From the NCBI GenBank assembly GCA_023421135.1, contig JAEZUG010000051.1:1-64000 (forward strand): 64,000 nt of DNA. Reading direction: 5' to 3'. Positions 54,333 through 62,800 of the stretch are shown here, one piece after another (the stretch's first letter is position 1; every line of letters begins with the position of its first letter). Below the pieces are notes generated by a model, which was not told the DNA's origin, did no database searches, and saw nothing but the letters and a program-made list of their open reading frames with translations. The position numbers and the translations under genes are program-made. The stretch is from Candidatus Cloacimonadota bacterium (lineage in GTDB: Bacteria > Cloacimonadota > Cloacimonadia > Cloacimonadales > Cloacimonadaceae).

Positions 54333-54716
54333 CGATGCGTAGCTGGGTAACTAAGGCCACGTATCTGTAGGGGCAGACCTGTGTGTCTGCCCGTGATAAA
54401 TGGTCTGCCAAACTCCGATTTGGCAGAAACGCTCGAAAGTGAACAGTGATCAGTGAACAGAGCTGCGCTGCTGTCGCTTTACTGGTCTGCCAAACTCCGA
54501 TTTGGCAGAAACGCTCCGCGAATAACACAAAGAGATATTGGTGAAGCTTCTTTAAATCAACAAAGAGGAAAAGAGGCCCAAATGGTCTGCCAATCTCCGA
54601 ATTGGCAGAAAGGCTTCGCGAGCCAGAAGATGAAGAAAAGCCCCTTGTGGGCGACAGATCATAGTGGATGCTTCATCTTGAAGCATTGAACCTTAAAACA
54701 GAATATTAAGAGAGGA
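54333..54716. repeat. Repeat mosaic with three hairpin family A copies
   Basis: Partial GTAGGGGCAGAC hairpin (54366-54390), family A copies at 54401-54432 and 54483-54513 (arms AAA/TTT) and at 54583-54614 (arms AAT/ATT), a palindromic GTGAACAGTGATCAGTGAAC heptamer stretch (about 54438-54458) and an AGAGCTGCGCTGCTGTCGC word. About 385 bp without a gene. Confidence 0.88.
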
Positions 54717-56003
54717 ATGATGCAGTTGTTCATCTCCCCGCCCCGTACCCGCCGGTCTGGTCACTCTTCACTCGTTACTCGTCACTCCAAATCGCCCTAT
54801 GCCTTCAGGCAAGTGAATCCCGATCTGCTAGAGATCAAGACCGGTGGCGGCTGCCTGGCAATCTTTGGTTTACCCTTCTTTCTGGCGGGGATTTTCATGC
54901 TGCTGATCGCCACCGGAATTATCCCGGTCTCCAATGCAGATGAAGTTCCCTGGATAGCAAATGTAGTTATCTTCTTCATGGGCATTATCTTCAGTGGGGT
55001 TGGCTCAGCTCTGCTCTGGGGCAGATCCTGGACTTCTTTAGACCGCAAACAGCGCCGCATCTACATCGCCAAAGGCCTCCTGAAACCCATGCGAAACCAG
55101 GTTTACGACCTCGATAGCTACCATAAAATCATTATCAAACATAATCCGGGCGATTCGGACAGCGCTGAGACCTTCAGCCTGCTCCTGGCTTCCGATTGCG
55201 GAGTGGCCGAGCTACCTCTCTATAGCAGCAGCTTCTATGGAGATGCCCGGGATCAGGCCAAGCTCCTGATGGACTTCCTGGGCCTACCCCTTATCGACCG
55301 CAGCACAGATCATGAGGAACTCTTCCAGCCTCACGAAACAGTGTCCAACAGAGCCCAAACAGAACCTGATGAAACGGTTTATGCTCCCGAACTGAGCTGC
55401 AAGATATCGGAGAGCGAGAATGAGCTGAGGGTGGCATTCCAAAATGGTCCGGTGCGATTCTCCCGCTTCGTAGCAATGCTCTTCCCACTAATCATCTTCT
55501 GTATTTTTGGCTACAATTTCCTTCCCGTGCTCTTTTCTCCCGGAACTCCTCCGGTGGTCACGCTCTTCTTTGGCGGTTTCTTTTTGCTTTTTCTGGTGGT
55601 GGGGCCGGTCTTGGGCTTCCTGCGTCAAGTACTTATGACAAAAAGGGATACTCTGATCCTGATTATCAGGCCGGGAAGCCTGGAACTGAAGCAGCAGGGG
55701 CTCTTCTTCAGCAAAAGCCGAAGGTTTGCCTCAGCGGAGATCTACGGATTTGATTTCAGCAGTCCTCAGACCGCTCTGGAAAGAGATCCCGACTTGCCCA
55801 GCCTCTCCGGGAACACCTATCAGCTTGATCCTTCCAAGACTTACATCCCCAATTGGGCTCATAAACTCAGCCGGCTGGTTAGCTCCAAGGGCGTGATCAT
55901 CAAGACCCGCAGTGGATTGCAGTATGTGGGTGCCGGACTACCGGAAGATCAGCTCAGCTATCTGCATCAGATCATTAGTGAGGCCTTTGAGAGGCTGCGC
56001 TAG
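54717..56003 (+). CDS. Membrane protein of unknown function with repeat-derived N-terminus
   Basis: 428 aa (ATG at 54717 or, better spaced from AGAGAGG, 54720). Residues ~15-24 are encoded by a 7-bp repeat array (54759-54786) read in its stop-free orientation, so the N-terminus is repeat-derived or the true start lies downstream. Two hydrophobic pairs, ~46-70 with ~82-103 and ~250-275 with ~280-305, flank two soluble segments with matching beta patterns (RKQRRIYIAKGLL; KRDTLILIIRPGSLELKQQGLFF). The layout suggests an internal duplication of a DUF3592-like unit, but I do not recognise the family. The stop is followed at once by sense heptamers. Confidence 0.65.
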   Translation: MMQLFISPPRTRRSGHSSLVTRHSKSPYAFRQVNPDLLEIKTGGGCLAIFGLPFFLAGIFMLLIATGIIPVSNADEVPWIANVVIFFMGIIFSGVGSALLWGRSWTSLDRKQRRIYIAKGLLKPMRNQVYDLDSYHKIIIKHNPGDSDSAETFSLLLASDCGVAELPLYSSSFYGDARDQAKLLMDFLGLPLIDRSTDHEELFQPHETVSNRAQTEPDETVYAPELSCKISESENELRVAFQNGPVRFSRFVAMLFPLIIFCIFGYNFLPVLFSPGTPPVVTLFFGGFFLLFLVVGPVLGFLRQVLMTKRDTLILIIRPGSLELKQQGLFFSKSRRFASAEIYGFDFSSPQTALERDPDLPSLSGNTYQLDPSKTYIPNWAHKLSRLVSSKGVIIKTRSGLQYVGAGLPEDQLSYLHQIISEAFERLR

Positions 56004-56570
56004 ACAGTGAACAGTGAACAGAGAGTGACAAGTGACGAGTGACAAGTGAAAGTCCGGTAAGTGTGTAGCTGGGATGTGGGTCTTACCTCATGGAGTTCAA
56101 GCAGTGGAAGCGATAGCATTTGGTGCGGCAATACCTGCCTTCGCAGGTATGACGGATTTGCCACTCTGCCAATTCGGAGATTTCGGGGTCACCGAAGCTG
56201 AACTAAGTGAGGCTTTGGGGTGAATTGGCAGACCAATACGTGACAGACCTGTGTGTCTGCCCGCCAGCTCCGGAGGAGCGCAATTCCATAGCCTGAGGTG
56301 GAGCGACCAGAACAGAAAACCGCTTGCGGTTTTTTGGGGTGGAGTAGCGGAACCTCAGGTCCGGACGCATATTCACCTGATAACCCCGGAGGGGTGAAAC
56401 CCCCGGGCTGGAAAGTCCTTCTGTACAGGCGGTACGGCGACCGCCTCAACACTTCACCACTCCACCACTTGAAGGGCGCTACGGCGACTGCCTCTGCGAA
56501 GCGTCAGCAGCGCAGCTCTTGTTACTTGTCACTCGTCACTGGTTACTGATAAGCGGCACCCTGTCGCTAT
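56004..56570. repeat. Repeat mosaic upstream of the giant surface protein
   Basis: Sense 7-bp array ACAGTGA/GTGACAA/GTGACGA (56004-56052) directly after the TAG; AGCTGGGA word (56064); a split hairpin family A copy whose arms (about 56163-56180 and 56223-56238) are separated by a ~41-bp insertion; partial GTCTGCCC hairpin (56232-56252); AACCCCGGAGGGGTGAAACC and CCGGG word (56381-56408); AGGCGGT hairpin (56426-56445) next to 8-bp units (56450-56473) and a decayed second hairpin; inverted heptamers CTTGTCACTCGTCACTGG (about 56525-56545). Confidence 0.85.
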
Positions 56571-56607
56571 CACTATCCTCTCTTCCCTCTTTGGCGGAAA
56601 ATAATCC

Positions 56608-56636
56608 TTTACACAAAATGCCGGAAACTTTAGGAT
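56608..56636 (+). promoter_or_regulatory. Promoter of the giant surface protein gene
   Basis: TTTACA at 56608-56613, 17 bp, TAGGAT at 56631-56636. This leaves a ~200-base leader before the ATG at 56845. The leader contains GGGTCATTTTTTTC (56802-56815), a possible weak hairpin plus T-run (GATCC/GGGTC) that could attenuate transcription. Confidence 0.5.
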
Positions 56637-56844
56637 GCGATCTTATGCTCCGATGCCTCAAGATGCAGGCAGGATGCTTGTTTGCGTATAATGTGTATCT
56701 GTGACCAGGCTGGGAAGAAATGCTCTTATCCCATCCTGACCACCGTGTTTTACCGTGCTAAACTATAAAAAAATAAGGGATCCGGCTCAGTTAATGAAGA
56801 CGGGTCATTTTTTTCTAAGATCAGACACAAGCAAGGAGAACCAA

Positions 56845-59800
56845 ATGAAGCACAAAGCCCTGTTGCTAGCTCTGCTGGCAGTCTTCATCCTGATCGCTCC
56901 CTCACTGCGAGGGCAGACGATCGAGTATAGCTTCTCGGCCACCGCGGGGACATTTGAACCCATCAGCGGCGGATTACTTTTGGGCACCGAGACCAGTGAT
57001 GATCAACGTTTTCTTGATCCTGCCGTTCCGGCGGGTGCCACCACCACCACAGGCCCCGGCTTGGATATTGGTTTCAATTTCACCTTCAACGGAGCGGTCT
57101 TCGACCGTTTGGCGATCAACAACAACGGTTGGATCTCCCTGGGTCAATCCAGCCTCACGCCTTCCGTAAACAACTCCTCCACTTCCGGATACACACCGAT
57201 CAGTTCGGCTGTGGTGATCACTCCGGATGTGCTTTACAACCGCATCGCCGCCATGGCGAGGGATCTCCAGGCTCAAGCCGGAGCCAGCCTGCGTCTGGAA
57301 ACCATCGGCACCGCACCCAACCGCGTTTGCGTGGTGCAATGGCTGGGCTACAAGAAGTATGGCACCAGCGGCACCGGAGACAACCTCAATTTCCAGATCC
57401 GGCTCTATGAGACCACAAACAATATCAAGATAGTCTATGGAGCCATCACCGCCAATGCTACAGCCGGCAATATGCAGGTGGGCTTGCGCGGTCCTCTGGC
57501 CACAGATTTCCATTCCCGCACCGGGAGCACCGGCTGGAACAATACCACGGCATCCGCTCTCAACACAGAGTATGTGGTGCTGACAGATGTCTATTTCCCT
57601 GCCAATGGACTCACTTTCAATTTTGATTTCCCTGTGGCAAATCAACCCCCCAATGCCGCCAATCTAGTTTATCCGGGGAATAATGCCACCCTGATCAGTC
57701 CTTCTGCTTCCCTGAACTGGACTTCCGGCGGGGGCTTGCCCACGGGCTACAGACTCTCTTTGGGTACCGATAATCCGCCTACAAACCTGGTGAACAATCA
57801 GGATCTGGGCGCTGTGAATGGTTATCAACCCACTACTCCTTTGAGCATTTCCACTACCTACTATTGGAAGATAGTGCCTTACAATGCTTTTGGCGATGCG
57901 GCAAACTGCCCGGTCTGGAGCTTCACCACACACGGTGATCCCACCATCAGCACTTTGCCCTACACTCAGCACTGGGATGCCATCACACCTCCGGCACTGC
58001 CTTTTGATTGGACGGCTCTGGTGCAGAGCCCTGTCACTACCGCCTATGCCAAGACGGTCACCACCTCTCCGCACAGCAGTCCCAATTGCGCAGCCCTTTA
58101 CAATGGTGCAGATATGACCGGCTCCGTGATGCTGGTGGGCCCGGAATTGGTGGGAACTCTGAATCCCTCCAGCCTACGCGTGAAATTCTGGGGCAAGGGT
58201 GGCACCACTTACCGGGTGCATGTGGGCGTGATGTCCAACCCCACCGATCCCACCACCTTTGTGATGCTGCACGATCTGAACGTGGTATCAAACTGGAATC
58301 TTTACACGGTGGATCTGACTGCCTACACCGGAACCGGACGCTTTATCGCTCTCAAACACGGCATGCAGGCTAACAGCCAGACAGTCTATATCGATGAAGT
58401 GACCTTTGAGCAGATCCACGATAACGATCTGGCCTGCACTTCGCTCACCGGTGAAGCTGCTCCCTCTGCAGGAACCGCCAATACCTACACGGCCAATATC
58501 CTCAATGCCGGGCTCCTGACTCAGGCGAACTATATGGTGAAGCTCTATAATGCAGAAAACACCGAGATCGCCAGCGCTCCCGGAACCAGTGTTGCTGCCG
58601 GAACTTCCGTGCAGATTCCTTTGATCTGGACTCCTTCCACTGCCGGCAATACCCAGATCTATGCCAAGGTTATCCTGGCCGGGGATCAGTATGCCGGAAA
58701 CGATCAATCGCCCAATCTTCCGGTTGCTGTTCAGGCAGCGGGAACTGTGGCTGTGACGATCGGAGATGGATCTGCCGCCGAAGGTATGCCAGTGGATTTC
58801 TATTACAAGAACAGCCTTTACCAAACGCTCTACTTTGAGCCGGAGATCAATACCTACGGCGCCATCACCGCCATGATCTTCTATAATAACTTTGTGACCA
58901 ATATCTCAGATAAACCGGTGAAGTTCTGGCTGGGAACCACTACCCAGGCCGATCTATCCGCCGGCTGGATCCTGGATGGACTCACTCTGGTCTTTGATGG
59001 CACTCTGAGCTTTCCCTCCGGAGAGAACAATATCGTTGTTCCTCTGAATACTCCCTATCCTTACACGGGCGGAACCCTGCTGCTCTATGCCAATCGTCCC
59101 ATGGATACGGTGTATTTTAACAACAACGATAACTTCAAGACTCAGATTGTGGGCAACAACCGGGCTCGCAAGCTGACCTCGGATTCCACAACTTACGATC
59201 CCATGGCTCCTTCTGCCGCAGGAACTCTTTCGGGTAATTTCCCCAAGACCACTTTCCTGATCGTTACCGAAGGTATGGCGTCTCTGGGCGGAACCGTTAC
59301 CAGCGGTGGAAACCCCGTGGCAGACGTGGAAGTGAGCATTGTGGGAAGCACTCAGCAGCAAATGACTATGGCCAATGGTGCATATAACTTCCCTGCTCTG
59401 ATGCCCGGCACTTATACTGTGGAATTCAGTAAGGTGGGCTATGAAGATCAAAGCCACAACGTTGTCCTCGTGGCAGATCAGGCCTATACTCTAAATATCA
59501 GCCTGGTACCCAGCAGTCAGATCTCGGTAAGCGGTTTGATTGTGGGTAGCGATAACCCCGGGGTGGGGATCAGCGGAGCAACAATTGAGCTCAGCGGCAT
59601 CCTGAACTACTCTGGCACCACCAATGCTGCAGGACAATTCACGATTCCCGGAGTCCTTTCCGGCAATTCATACAGCTATGTTGCCTATGCTCCGGGATAT
59701 GCCACAGTTGATGGTACTATCAACGTGGGCACCACGAATTACAATATGGGCACCCTCACCCTGCCCGAGACCAATAACCCGCCCTTGGGACTATCTGCCG

Positions 59801-62800
59801 AGGAGAATATAGCTCAGACTGCTGTAACTCTCACCTGGCATCCTCCCGGAAGCTCTGTCTCCGGACCGGTGGAAGATTTTGAGCTCAGCAACGGTGATTG
59901 GGTGGCTTCTTCCTCTTGGACAGATCCCGTGGGAGACTTTGAATGGAGCAATACCTACGACGTCGCAAACTGGGCTCCCACCTACACGGGAACAAACGTG
60001 GTACCTCCTCCGAATGCCTATTCCGGAACCGGTATGTGGGGCACCAAGATCAATACAAACTATACCAACTCCGGTGGCTTTAACTACCTGAGCAAGACCT
60101 TCAACCTGGCAGGTATTGCCAATCCTCAGCTCAGATTCTGGAGCTGGGAAAATGTGTTTGGAAACTTCGACTACGCTCAGGTTTCCATCAATGGCACAGT
60201 GCTCTGGGGACCCTCCTGGGATTACTCCGCAACGCAGTGGCGTGAACGCATTGTTGATCTGACCCCCTATGCCGGAATGGCAGAAGTAGTGATCAGATTT
60301 GAGATGTGGGCTACCACCACGGTGAACTATGCCGGCTGGTATATAGACGACGTCTATGTAGGCCCCGCCCTGGATCCCATCTACGCCTCTCCCGCTCCCA
60401 ATGCAGATCCACGCTTTGCTGCCTTGAACGAAGAAGCAGCGGCTGAATTGGTGCAAAGAACAGCCCGGGCTCCTCGCCTGCAGAGCTATGAAAGCTCTGC
60501 CCAAAGCACCCGCACTGATAGCCGTGCCCTCCTGGGTTACAAGCTCTGGCGTCTGAATTCCGGACAGGAGGATAACGAAACAGCCTGGACTCTGCTGACT
60601 CCCTCCGTGGTCACAGATACTACATTTGTGGATAGTGCCTGGGCCAGCCTTCCCGATGGCTTGTACCGCTGGGCAGCCAAGAGTGCTTACACAAACAACA
60701 TCACTAGCGTGCCGGCCTTCTCCAATACCATCCGTATCCTGAGGCTGGATCTCTCCGCACTGAGCTTGCAGGGTTCTTCTACCCCCGCTCAGGGAGCTCC
60801 CGCTGTCTATAATGCTACCATCAAGAACACCGGCACCACCACTCAGGCAGGAACAGCCTGGACGGTGAAACTAATGAGCGGAGAGACAGAACTGGCTTCT
60901 GCTCCCGGACAGACCATTGCTCCCAATGAGACTCTGGATATCCCCATCACCTGGACTCCCACTACACCCGGCCCTATGGCCGTCTATGCCAAGGCTGTGC
61001 TGCCAGGAGACGTTGTGGCAGATAACAACAACAGCCCCGTGCTAAACCTGGCAGTGATGCCGCAGGGTGTGGTCTCCGTCACTATCGGTGATGGCGGCCA
61101 GACCGAGGGACGTCCCCTGGATTTCTATTACAAGAACAGCCTCTTTGAGACTCTCTACTACCCGGATGAGATCGGACGCTTTGGCAGAATCAATGCCATC
61201 AGCTTCTACAATAACTTCGTAACCAATCTTCCCGATAAGCCCACTCAGATCTGGCTGGGACAAACCAATCTGGCAGACCTCTCCGGTGGCTGGATCCTGC
61301 CCACGGAACTGACTATGGTTTATAATGGAAATATCACCTATCCCAGCGGTGAAAACACAGTCACCATCCCGCTACAGACTCCCTTTGACTACACTTCCGG
61401 GAATCTGGTGCTCTATGCCTATCGTCCCTGGGAAGATACCAGCTACAACACCAACGATAACTTCCGCGTGCAGACCGTTGGCACAAACCGTGCCCGCAAG
61501 CTGACCTCCAATACTACGCAGTATGATCCCGCAGCTCCTTCTGCCGCCGGCACCCAATCTGCCCAATTCCCGATGACCACCCTGCATATGCAGTCCATCG
61601 GCGATACTCCGGTCTTTGGAATCAGCCCTGCTGCCTATGACTATGGCACAGTTCTAAGTGGATCAGACTACGACCAGGTCTTTACCATCGTCAATGCCGG
61701 TGGTGGAGCTCTGACGGTCTCTTCCATCACGATAGCCGGAGATCCCAGCTTCAGCCTGCAGAGTCTGCCCACTCTGCCCGGAACCATAGACTTCACGCAG
61801 AGCCTGAGCTTCACGCTACGCTACGCTCCCACCGTTGCCGGCACTCATACCGCCACTATCACTCTGATAGACAATATGACCCGGCAAACTCACACAGTGC
61901 AGATCACAGCCGCCTGCGTGAGCCCCACTCTCACTTCTCTGCCCTATCAGCAGAACTTTGATGCAGTGGTCGCTCCCGATCTGCCTCCGGATTGGCATGC
62001 CTTTATCCAATCCTCGGCAACCGCAGCCATCGTGAAGACCTACACCACCACCCCGCACAGCACACCCAATACCGCTGGAATGGCCAATAGCTCAGATGCA
62101 GCAGCAATGCTCTTCCTGCAAGCTCCACCCTATGGCACAGAGGTTCAGACCAACCTCACCCGGGTGAAGTTCTACGCCCGCTCCTCCAGTGCAAACTACG
62201 TGCTTTCCGTGGGTGTGATGGTAAACGCTCAGGATCCCATGACCTATACAGAGGTACAATCGATACCGCTCACCACCACCTGGACCGAATACGTGGTAGC
62301 CTTCAACGGTTATCAGGGAACAGGCAAGATAGTGGCCTTCAAGCATGGCTTGGGCGGCACCAGCCGTACCCTATATGTCGATAGTGTGATGCTGGAATTC
62401 ATCCCGCAGAATGATCTTGCAGTGGTGGGCATCAGCGGAAACAGCACCCCCACCTCTGGAGTGATCACTCCCTACACGGTGCAGGTGCACAACTGGGGCT
62501 CCAATGCCCAGACCACCTATCAGGTGAAGCTCTTCAACGCTGCCGGCGTGGAACAAAGCGCCGTTGCAGGCCCCACCGTGACTCCCGGCCAGACTGTGGA
62601 TGTGAGCCTGAACTGGACTCCCGGAGATCCCGGCCCCAGCTATATCTACGCCAAGGTCTTCCTGGATGGAGATCAGAATTCTCTGAACGACCAGAGCGCC
62701 AACTATAACGTGAGCGTCAATCCCCAGGGAGTCTTCTCCTTCGTGATAGGCGATGGCTCTCAGACAGCCCGGGTGCCCATCGATCTCTATTACAAATCCA

